From Trileptium ribeirensis (Eukaryota > Nematoda > Enoplea > Enoplida > Thoracostomopsidae): 64,000 bases of DNA. This document shows, in pieces, positions 49,690 through 61,194 of this stretch. The notes under the pieces were generated by a model, which was not told the DNA's origin, did not search any database, and saw nothing but the letters and a program-made list of their open reading frames with translations. The translations under genes were made by a program, and so were the position numbers. The DNA lies in NCBI GenBank assembly GCA_030248225.1, contig JASANE010011821.1, forward strand, positions 1 through 64,000, given 5' to 3'. Positions within the stretch are counted from its first letter, which is position 1. The number at the start of each line of letters is the position of its first letter.

Positions 49690-50235
49690 GAGCAGAAATC
49701 AGGCATTTTTGTCTCTTACGGCCTCTCGTAAGAGACAAAAATCTTTTAAGGCTGGCTGTATAATTTAAGTTTCATGTAGATAAGGCACTACATATAGATA
49801 TACATTAAGGCACTTATGTATCGTATGGTCAGTTGTAAGATATTTTAGTCTCTTACAGCTGTCGTTAAGAGATTTTTGTCTTTCAGAGATAGCCATTGAA
49901 GTCAAATGTCTTTAACCGCTGCCCTTACGAGATTATAACAGTACAGACTTAAGGATAGTTATAACAGATTTTAGCTTGTTGTGCGTTGCAGTTTAAGAGA
50001 AAAGTTTTAAAAGACTTTAAAACCTTACGGATACCTGTAAGAGCCCTTTGTCTCTTATAGCTGGTTATAAAAGACAACATAGTTTCTTACAGCTAACCGC
50101 AAAAGGCAAAAATGTGTTACTACTAAATGAAAGAGATTTACGCCTGTTTTAGCTCGCTGTTAGGTATTTGTGTTTCGGGCATTTCTAAGAAACAAAAATC
50201 TCTTGTAGCAAGCTGTAAGAGACAATTCGTACAGC
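49690..50235. repeat. Cluster of 'tctcttacagc' inverted and direct subrepeats
   Basis: The word (g)tctcttac(a/g)gc and its complement gc(t/c)gtaagaga(c) occur repeatedly: near 49708, 49733, 49852, 49872, 50053, 50078 and 50206, mixed with 'agagacaaaaatctctt'. The two orientations alternate, so a single-stranded transcript could form many alternative stems. No coding frame. Confidence 0.6.
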
Positions 50236-50349
50236 TTTTTACTAAAGCAACCTTTTTATCGGTCTAATTGATGTCGCAAATAGCTAATTTCTGTAATATT
50301 AAGAATATTATGCGTCATCTATGTCCCCATATTATGGGCGACCCAGCCT

Positions 50350-50660
50350 GCTAGAAATCGAGGTCCGCCCGGCCCGCAGCTGCAAAATTTCGGCTCAGCC
50401 CGTTTGCAATCGTGCGTAGGCAAGTTCAATATAAAGGATACGGGCTATATAAAGACAAAAAACGCATATCTGAAATGAGCCCAAGAAGGAATTCTTAAAA
50501 CGAATCCAAGATTTTGGAACGTTGTACTATTCATTCGGTCTTTGACTGAGGTGAGAAGAAGCCGAAATTTTTCGGCCCGACTCGGCCCGTAAGAAATCGA
50601 GCTCGGCCCGTCCCGGATCTGTAACATTTCGGCCCCGCGCGGCTCGTTCGTAATCAGGTG
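50350..50660. repeat. Two diverged direct repeats rich in ggcccg
   Basis: 50352-50412 and 50592-50656 share 'agaaatcgag.tc.gcccg.cccg', 'tg.aa.atttcggc.c.gc.cg' and a final 'gtaatc/gcaatc'. GC-rich islands in AT-rich DNA, resembling degraded subterminal repeats of a DNA transposon. No terminal inverted repeats were found. Confidence 0.5.
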
Positions 50661-51619
50661 GCCTCCAGCATGTAAATTCACCAGCTCTGGTCCTCAGCCT
50701 GAAATACATACATATAGCGCACAGTATTTCTCTAACCAGCCAGAACTTATAATTATTATTGTATCCTTAATTCCACCTCATGTGCATTTTACTAAGGAAC
50801 CATGATATAAATTGCTGTTATAATATTCCCTGTAAAACTTGGAGCTTGGTAGTCATTTCTTTTGGTGTATATCATAGTTATCGTTTGTGCGCGTGATCGG
50901 AAAAGATATACGGAGTAGATAATTCTGTTTCCAGTATTCAATTCATAAAGTATAAGAGTATTTGTTGAGTTTCATTTGCTTTCCTTTGAAATATGAATGA
51001 AGCGTGGCTAATTTAGCCGCTAAATCCACGTTTATGAGGATCTAAGGTAGGATTCCACAAGTAATACTCAGGCAGGCAAGATCCAGTAGCAATATAGTCA
51101 AATCCGGCAGTTTGATCCTTAGCATAGAATATCCTAACAATACCACTGTAACATCCATGAAATGTGTTTAAATAACAAGTGTTTAAATAACAATCGCAAA
51201 CTGTGCCTAGTGTTCATTAACATAACATCACTACATATGTACTTATTGGCTGTTTCATGTGAGCGTTCCTTCGCCAAGTGATCGATACTTTCCTTCCGAT
51301 AAACTGTAAAATAGTGTCAAAAATAATAGTTTCTCGAAAATTATAAGTTTTCCCCACTGAAAATGATTGACCTAGTTTTGTTTGGCTTTATGCCTCCATT
51401 CTTATCTAACATAATAGCTGGGAGCGGTTTTATCAGTTTACAACCCTTTTGTGTTTGAACGTTATGTTGCTTGCGTCATTTTTCTCAAAAATCGTGTTAA
51501 TCATCCAACTTAAAATTTCAAATATACATGCATATTTACGCTAAAGCCTGTTTTAAAACACAGGTAGGTACATATTTGCGACATAGTCATGTTTTTGAAA
51601 ATAGCCATAAGCAATACGT
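50661..51619. other. No recognisable gene
   Basis: AT-rich spacer with no supported feature. Confidence 0.4.
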
Positions 51620-52790
51620 AACTGAACCAGCACCATAAGACATCGGTTGATGGGATACGTACAGTTATAAGCATTGGTTGGTGTATTACAAGGTTACATT
51701 TACAAAAAATTGAGAATTATCTGTACTTGCTGCCGTCTGGCTCACCGATTGATGGGGATAGGAATAAGATATATATGCTTAGTTTGATGTGATTGCTTCT
51801 TTCCTTTGGCCGAAATTAGAGATTTGATCGTAATTGTTTGCGAATGGATTACCGATCTATGTGGTAGTTACTGTATAGTTTATTGTGATTAAAGAACTAC
51901 TTTGGCCAAAATTTGCGATTTTATCAGTTAATTGTTGCCGTTCGGCTCATCGATTGAAGGATAGGGATAGTATAAGAGTAGTGTTATGTGATTACAGGGT
52001 TACTTTAGTCAAAAGTTGAGATTTGAGCCTTAGGTACTGCCGGCTGGCTCGCGGATCAATGATGTAGGTATAGTATAAGCATTGGTTAAAGTGATTACAA
52101 GTTTTCTGACCAGAAATTGAAATTGGGATCTGTACATTTTGCCGCCAGGCTCACCGATTGCTTGGGTAGGCATAGTATAGCTTGATGTGATTAGGATTAC
52201 TTTGGCCAAAAATTGAGATTTAACCTGTAGTTGTTCCGGTTGGCTCACCGATTTATGGATTTGGTATAGTATAGTTTGTTGCGGTTACAGAGGTAGTTTT
52301 GCCAAAAATTGGGATTTTATCCGCAGTTGTTGCCGCCCGGTTCACCGATTGATGTGGTAGGTGTAATATAAGTATAGTTTGATGTGATTACCGGATTACG
52401 TTGGCCAAAAGTTGAGATTTCAGCCGTAGTTGTTGCCACCTGGCTTACCGATCAATGGTTTAAAGCATAGTTTGATGTGATTATATGGTTACTTTGGCCA
52501 AAAATTTGGAGTTGATTTGTAATTGTTACGGCCCGGCTCACCTATTGATGGGGTAGGTGTAGGATGAACATTGTTTGATAAGGTTACTTTGGTTAAAATT
52601 TGGAATTTGATCTGTAGTTGTTATCGCCTGGCTCACCAATTAATGGATAGTGTAAACACATTTGATGTAGTTACAGTGTTACTTTGGCCGTAATTTGGCC
52701 TGTGATTTTTGGCGCCCCGCTCGCCGATTGATGGGGTTGGTATATTATAATAGTTTGATGTAATTACAGTTACTTTGATTAAAATTCATA
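51620..52790. repeat. Satellite-like tandem array, about 11 units of ~98 bp
   Basis: An anchor 'ggctcaccgattgatgg' or a variant occurs at about 51739, 51846, 51944, 52046, 52148, 52242, 52339, 52442, 52535, 52630 and 52718. Spacings are 88-107 bp, with a mean close to 98. Each unit also carries 'tagtttgatgtgatta', 'ttactttggccaaaaattgagatt' and 'tgtagttgttgccg'. Units differ by many substitutions and small indels, so the array is old. There is no conserved open frame. Confidence 0.9.
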
Positions 52791-54065
52791 ATATTGAGAA
52801 TTCATACGTTTTTATAATCTATTTGAAATATTACATAATCTGTGAAAAATACAATTAATGCGAACAATGCATTTCAATGCAGTGGTATATATATTAAAGC
52901 GTTCCAATGAATTTGAACAAAGATATTAAAAGGATTTTATTCGACTTTCGTGTATATGACTGCTCGGGTATGTTGTTTCTTAACTTGGAAAAATGTAACA
53001 TACTTCAGTAAAAACATACCAATGTTTGTTTTCAACGGCTATTTATGGCTTGGCGACTTTTTACATTTAGTTATAGTTAGAACCTTCCTACATGATGAAT
53101 TATTATGTATGTCGTACAATGTATAACAAACTTTTGCCACGCCAGCGGATTGAACTACATCGTTTGGATTAGAGCCTTGTACGTTAGCCACTATGGTATT
53201 TAAGAACTTTTTCTCAGTCATGAACCTCATAAACCGAACGAATAACATGGCACATGCGAACGCACGCAGTACGAAAAGCTCGATTGGCTTATCGCGTCGC
53301 AATGAACAGTCACAAACATATGCATCTACGCGGGAAAGGCCTAAGAAATTAAACATGTTCATTTTGTGCAAAATGTTTTGATTCACGACTTTTACAGATG
53401 ACTTGCCATAAGATTGCTTGGCGGAAGAATAATTTGATTATCCGAAAACAAACTCGCAGCATTTACAAAACCTTTCGCACGAGGCTTCACAACCCTAAAT
53501 CACTATACACCTTTTAAAAACGCTGCTAAATGCGGTCATATTATTCGATTTAAGACAATATGATTGCAATTTGTTGACAATTTTATACGTCTTGATAGTT
53601 CATGAGAGCATTTTTGTTACAATACACAAATCAACTCCACAAAATTAACATTCAGATTCGATATGCATTTGTCCGTTTTATTTCTAACTACAGTTTGGAC
53701 CTTAGTACACTAAATTGATCAAAATACACAATTTTTTGTAGCAAATCCACAGCTTTATAAAAAAGGATTTTATTAATGGTATTGTACTATGGTGTTTTAA
53801 AACAAAGATATCGGCTTCTAGTTGTGGCTTTGCTACCTTAGGCTACATCCGAGCTACTTCGACGCTATAAACAAATTCTGTTCGTTTTCTGTATTAAAGT
53901 TTGCAGCGGTTTACTTGGTGGCGCAATTGTTACATAAATCGTTGTAATATATCGAATTATGTTTATGGTTTTATGGTTTTTCATATATGAAATTTCAGTT
54001 TTTGGGGTAATTGAGAATTCGCAGACTGAAGCGCTCAGTACATTTCGATGTCGCCATAAATTTTA
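52791..54065. other. No recognisable gene
   Basis: Open on both strands at 53039-53386 without a recognisable domain. The missing first exon or exons of the UGT could lie here, but no block resembling the UGT N-terminus (signal peptide, 'SH..', 'GH.VT') was seen. Confidence 0.4.
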
Positions 54066-55137
54066 TGCGTGAGTAAACTTAAAATGACCATCCTATTTTT
54101 AATATTGCAATATTTTTGTACGAACACTTTTCTGTGCTTGCTTAATGTATTAAAACCGATTTGAGAACATCAGTAAGGTGGTATGAAATGGGCAATTTTT
54201 GGTTCGTAAATTCTTTAATGAAATCTACAAATTGTTGAAAACAAAATTTTGTCAGTTTTAAATTCGTGCGTTTTGTTCATGAACAGTGTTACAGGGAGGC
54301 ATCGCTCGACACATGGGATGCCATAACTCAGCAATGGAAACTATTTTAAACATATTGTTCAGCATTTGAACTCAAGAATTCTTAAACTTGTTAGTTAAAG
54401 CAAACGTATATTCTTAAGCAAATGTTGTTCGCGAACACAACCGTAGTTCTTAAATAAATTTACTTTTGTATAGATTATTTTGTCATGGAGAAATACGCAG
54501 CGACATCATTATGAGCATGTATGATTAAAATCACCAAGCATCAAATGTTTGCGAAGATTTGTTTTTAAAATTAAATATGCTTTGAAGATAATGACGTAGT
54601 AATCGTGCTCGCGCTGTGTTTGAATCGACAATTTATTAGTGAACATTTTATGGCTGAAATTGTTCGCGAACAAGTTCTTTTTTTATATAGTATTCCACTA
54701 TGATTACAAGTTAATAATTTAATGACTGTGCATATTTGCTGAAAATTTATAATATGAAAATTGTTTGTTCGTGAATACTTGAACGTTTACTGAAACTCGT
54801 TTCGTGAACGGAAATTTGCTCAATTTCATTTGAGATGGCAATGTTCCCGAATGCTGAAAACTAAAAATTTTAACCACTTTAGGGTTGATTAATAAAAGAG
54901 AATCCTGAATTAGCAAAGTTCTAATCAGCAGTGAACCTTTTTTATTAATAAGAAATCGCAAAAATTCTGTTCCGAGACAGTTAGTAATTTCTGGCAGTTG
55001 GATTCGACTTTGTCTAATTTTGGTTAACGAAAAACCGTGCCAAATTCACTGTTTGTTTCGTAACAGCGGTTTTCGATCCCACATCGCCTTTGTTAAATTA
55101 GGATGGCCAACGGAGTCATTTTAAGTTTATACGCGCA
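54066..55137 (-). mobile_element. 1.07-kb TIR element, copy B (intact ends)
   Basis: Inverted copy of 8114-9184. Its ends are inverted repeats. The left reads TGCGTGAGTAAACTTAAAAT followed by gaccatcct. The right, reversed, reads TGCGCGTATAAACTTAAAAT followed by gactccgttggccatcct. About 24 terminal bases are conserved, followed by a shared ccatcct. The interior is AT-rich and holds repeated palindromic gttcgcgaac-type words, with no transposase frame. It ends 50 bp upstream of the UGT exon acceptor, so it lies within a UGT intron if the gene has upstream exons. Confidence 0.8.
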
Positions 55138-55187
55138 TTATTGCTAATGTGTTAGGTCATCGTCGAGCCTAACCATCAGATATTTAG

Positions 55188-55584
55188 GCACTCCCGTGGC
55201 GCATAAACATTGAAACGTGTCAAGTAGCGCTTGAAAACGTACCTGAAGCATTCGATGCAATCACAAAGCAGCATTGGGACTTGATTGTAATGGATTTGTT
55301 TTTCGCTCCGTGTGCCTACGTTGTTCTCGGGCGCATAGCTGCGGCTAATCAAGCAACGGTTTCAAGTATGCCGCGCGTGCCACAATATATTTCAATTTCA
55401 ACTAGTTTATTTCCACACTTTTCGCTAAACGATTTTGGTTTGCCGATGCCTATAGCACAAGCTATTCCGAAGAAGTACTCGTTCGAGTTGAAACGATTTT
55501 GGGATCGCTTAACGTATTGTTTGGAGTACCGTATAGTCGAGCCAAGTAGGTTCTATGCTTTACAGATTATGCAAAAACAAACAC
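55188..55584 (+). CDS. UDP-glycosyltransferase exon (acceptor-domain part)
   Basis: UGTs are ER-membrane enzymes that transfer a sugar from a UDP-sugar to small lipophilic acceptors. This exon reads 'CQVALENVPEAFDAI', 'HWDLIVMDLFFAPCAYVV', 'VPQYISISTSLF' and 'LKRFWDRLTYCLEY'. This is the family order 'c..vL.d...l..l....fDlvi.D.f..c...la....ip.v..sts ... G.P.p....p......f..R...'. The acceptor is atatttag before 55188 (phase 0). The donor acac|gtatcg after 55584 leaves phase 1, exactly what the exon at 57988 requires. The open frame continues to 55709 but the family similarity does not. The first exon, with signal peptide, was not found. Confidence 0.75.
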
Positions 55585-55877
55585 GTATCGAATATTGCCT
55601 ATCATTTTGGCTTAACATGATTAGAATAAATGATACCATTGCTGTCGTTTACCAGGCGGTGCAGCATCACTTTAAAGAGCTTTGCATTTATCCCAGTGTC
55701 ATAAATTAAACGCATAAATTCTAACACCTAATGGAATGCTGTACTAGAAAACAGATCGCTGGCGTCCCGTTACCAACTGAAAATACTGCGTAGTGTCAAT
55801 GTCCTTGTCGAGATATATTTACAGTGAAGCAAACATTTACCAGAGAAAACCGATATCGTTAAAAACAAGTTATCAAC

Positions 55878-55935
55878 CTTATCATAACTGTATTATCGAA
55901 AGGACCTTATTATAACTGTATTATCGAACGGATTT
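55878..55935. repeat. 29-bp tandem duplication
   Basis: Two adjacent near-copies of 'cttat(c/t)ataactgtattatcgaa(a/c)gga'. Non-coding. Confidence 0.8.
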
Positions 55936-56720
55936 TATTAAACTTGAGAGCATAAGTGGTAATGCATCTTTTCAAGGCATGGAAAATATACAAAGTCTCG
56001 TAAAGCCACTGCTTTTAAGCTTATGAAATCTGATGCACGCCGGTAGTATAAACCCTGAGATAAAACCTAAGCTTAGGCAGAGGCATTTGCTTTATTATAT
56101 TGAGAACGGAATTTGTTTTGCGGCTATTATACGGGAGTGACGCACTTTCTTAAGAAGCTTATACCTGTAGTTTACACTGAAGCTAAAGCTAATTATAGTT
56201 GTATTTTGGACACAGCAACTTGTTCTAATTATCGCAAATATGCTTAACGATTACAAACTTTAGACAAAGATGTTACAATAAAGTTATACATACAGTATAT
56301 GTGAATTTTCAAGTTTCCTGCACCATGCGTATACAGTTTATACAGTTACTGCTACAAGTCTTGGTATATAAATTCCGGTTGCGTTAATAAATGTGGCAGA
56401 TACGTATGTACAATTATTGGCTATCTTGGGGCACGAGGGTAACTTGGCATTGAGCTTCGTGGGATCGTTTTCCTGTTCAAAAGATTGGTCGATAATTTCG
56501 TATTCAATAAAGTTAAATGATGCTGTGTTTAATATTTGCAGTGGTACCCATAAGCGGTGGACAGAATTCGTTACGTTCAATTTTTAGGGCTTCAAAGTGT
56601 TTTTGCTTGATACTAGATGATGTCCTTTTAGGCTGTAAGACCACAATCAGTGTCAATCTGAATGTTCGTTAAACACACGCGGTGGGGGTAAATGGTACCT
56701 TTATATTGTACACCAAGTAA

Positions 56721-57189
56721 CATACACGGAAAATTCTTATGCTTAAAATATTACGTATTTCCTTATCGTTAATAAAAATCTAGCTTAATTATGCTTAATT
56801 TTAACAATAATTACGCTTATTGGAAACGTTTAACGAAAGTTTACGCTTAATATTAAGCTTTATTAATGCTAACTAGCATTTAACTATAATAATTAAGTTG
56901 GAAAGGCAAAGCTAACTATCTACGTAATATTTAGCAATATTATGCTTGAATTTTAAGTTTTAAGCACAATTATTTTAAAGTTTAAGCTTAATTTGTGTTA
57001 AAAGTTTTAGGTCCTCATTTAGAAAGATTATGCTGAATAATTAGCATAATTATACCACATAACTAGAGTAAATTCCTCCTTAATAATTAGTAAAGCTTAA
57101 GGACTGTAAGATATTTAGTATAGCTATGCTTAAAATAGTATATATATAATATTGCTAAATATTCAGCATAAATATTTTGAGTGTAAATA
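56721..57189. mobile_element. AT-rich Tc1/mariner-like MITE candidate
   Basis: The left end reads TACACGGAAAATTCTTATGC and the right end reversed reads TACACTCAAAATATTTATGC. The terminal TA on each side could be the target duplication. The interior consists of many 'ttatgctta', 'aattagcat' and 'aagctta' words in both orientations, so it is rich in self-complementary segments. No coding frame. Confidence 0.55.
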
Positions 57190-57699
57190 TTTCATGTTCA
57201 GCTTCAAGTTTGCCAACATGTTTCGTCATCTGAAGTTATACGTTGTATATTTCTTTGGAAGGGTTCGGATTAACGTCCACTGTGTCTAAATTTTAATGTT
57301 AAAAATCATAGTGTCTCGAATCACAGCTAATCATGTAACAACACCGGCCTATTTTACCTTTAGCGGACGTATGTTGTAACGGTAGAAAAAAGAGCAGCCC
57401 ACGATTTAGCAGCACTTCTACTTTTAGATCGAAAACGGCTTAGAATTCATTTCTGTTCCGCCCCTTAAAAGTTACATTGGACAAAACTGGTTTAATATGA
57501 ATCATTTCAAACAATTCAAAATTAAGCAAAACTTAGGCTTTATCGCTCCATTAACCTTTCCCGCATAGAATCACACATTGCCACCAATGTACGATGCGAC
57601 GCCATGCACTAATCTAGTTTGTCGTGGGGTGTGCGCTTGCACTCGTTTTGTTATTCGCTAGCCTTGGTAGGTTCCATAAGGAGCCTAGCAATAGCTCCT

Positions 57700-57775
57700 A
57701 AATAGCGTAGTGGCTAACGTACAAGGGTCCCACTCAAACGATCCCGGTTCAGTCTGCTGCGCGGCAGGATTGTCC
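57700..57775 (+). repeat. tRNA-derived SINE head or tRNA pseudogene (candidate)
   Basis: 'TAGCGTAGTGG' at about 57704 fits the RNA polymerase III box A consensus TRGCNNAGYNGG. 'cccggttcagtctg' about 45 bp further on resembles box B (GGTTCGANTCC) with substitutions. A cloverleaf is not clearly formed, so a tRNA-related SINE or decayed tRNA is more likely than a functional tRNA. Confidence 0.45.
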
Positions 57776-57987
57776 AGCATTATACGAAATGCACATTAAT
57801 TCATATGGAAACAGGTTAATTATGCTGAGCAGCAGTAAGGCGATAGCATTGATGTGATCAAAATGAAGCCAGTATTACACGCACATAAGTCCAAAACACC
57901 GAAATGTGGTTTTCACAGGCTATATATGTGTACTAATTAATCTGTTTTAAGTAGCAACAAAATACATCGACTCTCTCATCAAATCAG

Positions 57988-58895
57988 GCTTGGAACAACA
58001 TCTGCCATCCAATTTCAGTCTGTCAATGCATAATCGCGACGCAACCTTCATTTATAGCCTTTATCCACCCTCACTAGACGTTCCAAGGGCGCTCATACGA
58101 AACGCATTGGAGTTTGGCGATGTTAACTGTCAACAAGCTTACGCTTACGGCAAACATCAACAACTACCGAGCGATTTGGAGAGATTTATTACTGACCCGG
58201 AATCTAAAGGAACAATCATAGCAGCATTTGGGCATATGGTCAACTGGGAAGACGCTCCGAACACTAAGATTGATGCGTTCCATGAAGCGTTCAAACACTT
58301 AGGGCACTATCGAATAATTTGGCAATACAGCGGCCGAACGTTGCCGAGCTTGCATAACGTGCGAACATCGAAATGGATTCCTCAAGCCCAACTATTGGCA
58401 CACAACACAGCTAAAGTGTTTATTTCTCATATGGGCCTTAAGAGTACCGTTGAAGCTATTTGTAACGGAATTCCTGTTTTAGCATTTCCAATGTTTGCCG
58501 AACAACAGTTCAATACGTTAATGTTAGCAGTACGAAATGGCGGAGGTGTGGTTGTCGATAAGCTGCAATTTACTACAACAGATTTAACTTCCAACTTACT
58601 CAAAATTCTAAATGATACCGAACACAGATATAAGAAACCCGTCGATCGGCTTGCAACTTATATGGGAGATAAAATTCGTCCGGACTTAGACATCGGTGTG
58701 TTTTGGATTGAATTTGCGTTGAAGCATCATGCTCACATGCATTTACTTCGAGATCGCTCTAAATCGCTCAACATCGTTAAGTATGCCATGATCGACGTTC
58801 TTTTGTTTATTAGTCTTATGTCAATAAGTTTAGTTGTCGTTCTGTATAAATCAATAAAGATAGTATTTTTCATGTGCGCTGAGAAAAATGCATGA
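57988..58895 (+). CDS. UDP-glycosyltransferase, C-terminal exon
   Basis: Donor-sugar-binding half of a membrane UGT. Numbering from the codon at 57990: 'YPPSLDVPRA' at 24-33, 'SKGTIIAAFG' near 72-81, and the UGT signature 'KWIPQAQLLAH' (128-138) ... 'FISHMGLKSTVEAICNGIP' (144-162) ... 'FPMFAEQQFN' (166-175). One hydrophobic helix (about 266-295) and a 7-residue tail complete the usual ER-anchored topology. The acceptor is atcaaatcag before 57988 and the phase (1) matches the donor at 55584. The TTG at 57990 is not a start codon. TGA ends at 58895. Oddity: the signature His is followed by Met-Gly (HMG) where most UGTs have Gly-Gly. The 'FPMFAEQ' style is typical of nematode UGTs (memory). Function beyond glycosyl transfer cannot be given. 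Confidence 0.93.
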
Positions 58896-60115
58896 CGATA
58901 ATAGTTAGCTAAAGTAGATGTATATACATGGCAATGTTTGCGTAGGAAAGTTGGCAAGTTTGTCGAAAATCTTGTTGTACAGTCGAGATGCAATTTTTGT
59001 ATCTAGTAAAAATTTGGCGAAAATTCCTGTCTGTACCTTTAAGGTCGTTCAAAACTAGTGAAACTAGCTTCCCTAGAATTTTCTATATATGCACAGCGAA
59101 AATATAGGCGGAAATTTCAGCCTGATAATAAATGACTGCTATTTGACCTGCTGGGAACCCTTATTCGCCACCTCCGACCTAGTGTCGGGCAACAGCCGGT
59201 TTCGAAGTCGAACGGCCGGCCGGCTGTCTGCTAACGGCCCGCTACCAGGCAACGGTCGGCCGATGGCTCAGCGGCTTCCCGACGATAAATGGCCGGCTTA
59301 GTACCAAGACGATTCCCTTACTACGATATTAATTTAATATTCATAAATAGTTCTCCTGTGTTTGTTCAAAATCGGTTCGTATCTGAAGGTCCTACACAGA
59401 GTTGTATAGCAAGTGCGGAATCTTACGCCTAGGTTAACTATATCAGCAAGAATACTATATTTGTTGTTGGTCGACGGTCGGTTTTGAGGTCTATCAAATA
59501 CCGACACATACTACATTAATAATAAAAGTACATGACATATGCTTATATGACAAGATGGTACTAACTAGTTCACTACAAAATCCTTGCATGTTGGTTATAG
59601 AGGATTCTATATGGATCAAAAATTCCCATTAGTATGGTATATAAATCACTTGCTATATAGTAGTAAACGTAGAAACCACAGTCCATAACTGCGGACCAAC
59701 GACTTTCAAGTATTCGTATAGAAACAATGTGGTTGCTATTTACATGTTTTTAAAAAATGTACAATTTTGAAATTGAGAAAATGATAGCCCGCTTCCGGTA
59801 GAATAGAATAGAAAAACAGCGACTACGTAAAATTTTCAGTGAACCCAATTAATCCATCAAGACCTCGACCTCCAAGTTTATAATTTGAGTAGTTTTTCAA
59901 ATACCGAAATAATGTAGTACAAATAGCGTTTTAATCTTATTGACTTGAAAAACCTGATATTGAAATAAATATTTTGGTTCCAATCTTTAATCTGAGCGTT
60001 TCGGTAGCTGTATACACTTAATTTCGTCGCTTGACGCAGAATGTATACCACATTTAATATACTTAATAGTAAAGACGATAGTCGGGACTTCGTTGTTACT
60101 GACGTCTTATTACGT
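58896..60115. other. 3' flank of the UGT gene
   Basis: Begins with UGT 3'-UTR; no unambiguous polyadenylation signal was fixed. At 59180-59300 there is a GC-rich islet with 'acggccggccggctg' and several cggccg/cggtcgg words. The rest is AT-rich spacer. Confidence 0.45.
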
Positions 60116-60123
60116 ATGCATAT

Positions 60124-61177
60124 CAGGGTTGGGCACCGGAAAAAACCAACGGAAAAAATGGTTTTTTTCCGTTATTTGCCTACCCCCACCCTCCTGAAAA
60201 AATGGAAAAAAACTATTTCAGTATTTTGGAGTCGAAAATAGTTGGAAAACCGTTATGCAACAAAATATTACGCCCGTGAGCATTATTTGCACCCATCTAA
60301 ACAGCCTTTACATTTCATGCGTATGATTTATATGGTAGAAATGGTATAACTATACCTTTCAAGCATCAACTAAATTTATAATCTTAGCATAAGCATAACT
60401 TGCTTCCTTCATCGCATCAGAAACTTTTGGCCGATGGCAAATTTAAAATAACTAGGCGCGGTACTGAATAGAGCCGTGGGATTTGTATCGAGCATATGAA
60501 ATCAGTAAAGTAGGCAGACACAGGACACACATGCCCACAGGTAGTTATGGGACCGGGGTTGGTTTCCCATAAAGTCAGCCTTCCTTCCAAGAAAACCCTA
60601 AAACCTAGTGGTTACACTCCTTGGTGGTTATCCAACCACCATTCCACCCCATGCACCGGTCTGTTTACCTGTGATAGATATCCACGGGCATGTATGGCAT
60701 TTTTACCCCTACGGGTCATAAACTAAATAGATCGACAGTTTGGATCGTAGACTTAAATTACATACTCTATTGTATTAATGCGCTTCCAGCATACTTGGAC
60801 GGTGGGCAGTTTGACGACAGTTAATAAATTTACACAATACTAAAAATATGAAATACTTTCACTTTTAATTCGAACCAAATAATTATACGCACTCCTATCG
60901 ATATAGCCACCTTGTGGTTTTCACATAACGCTGCCCGTTGGAAAGATTGAAGCGCCGCTGCACTATGTAGTTGCAAATTCTATGTGACAACATTGCAGTT
61001 TTAGACCTTTTTCAGTAATTAAGACATTTACAATCAACATCTAGATACAATTTCGCATAAAACTGTGTTTCCTGCTATTTTTATAACAGGCTTAACAAGT
61101 AAAAAGCTAATGGTAAAATTTGACTTTTTTCCGAAAAAACGGGTTGGCCCGACTTTGTTCCGAAAAAACCAACCCTG
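60124..61177. mobile_element. hAT-like non-autonomous element with target duplication
   Basis: Ends CAGGGTTGG ... CCAACCCTG, followed inward on both sides by c/g-aaaaaacc stretches. It is flanked by the octamers atgcatat (60116-60123) and atgcatac (61178-61185), identical at seven of eight positions. The 8-bp duplication and CAGGG terminus fit hAT transposons. There is no transposase frame in the 1054 bp. A perfect hairpin tggtggtt-atcc-aaccacca lies near 60620-60640 inside a GC-richer insert (60520-60720). Confidence 0.75.
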
Positions 61178-61194
61178 ATGCATACTATTACGCA

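Larger units (their letters stand above)
55585..57987. other. UGT intron (2.4 kb) with repeats
   Basis: Contains a 29-bp tandem duplication (about 55878-55935), the AT-rich TIR element 56721-57189 and a tRNA-like SINE head near 57700-57775. The + strand frame at 56393-56587 has no domain similarity. Confidence 0.6.

Noticed and set aside
55281..55281. TTG at 55281 (and TTG at 57990) as translation starts
   Set aside because: Both are internal codons of exons whose coding similarity begins further upstream at an AG acceptor. Eukaryotic genes would not start on TTG here.
55640..55700. 'VVYQAVQHHF' as the PFKFB HQA block
   Set aside because: It has Tyr-Gln-Ala rather than His-Gln-Ala, no surrounding PFKFB similarity, and sits in the read-through after the UGT exon donor.
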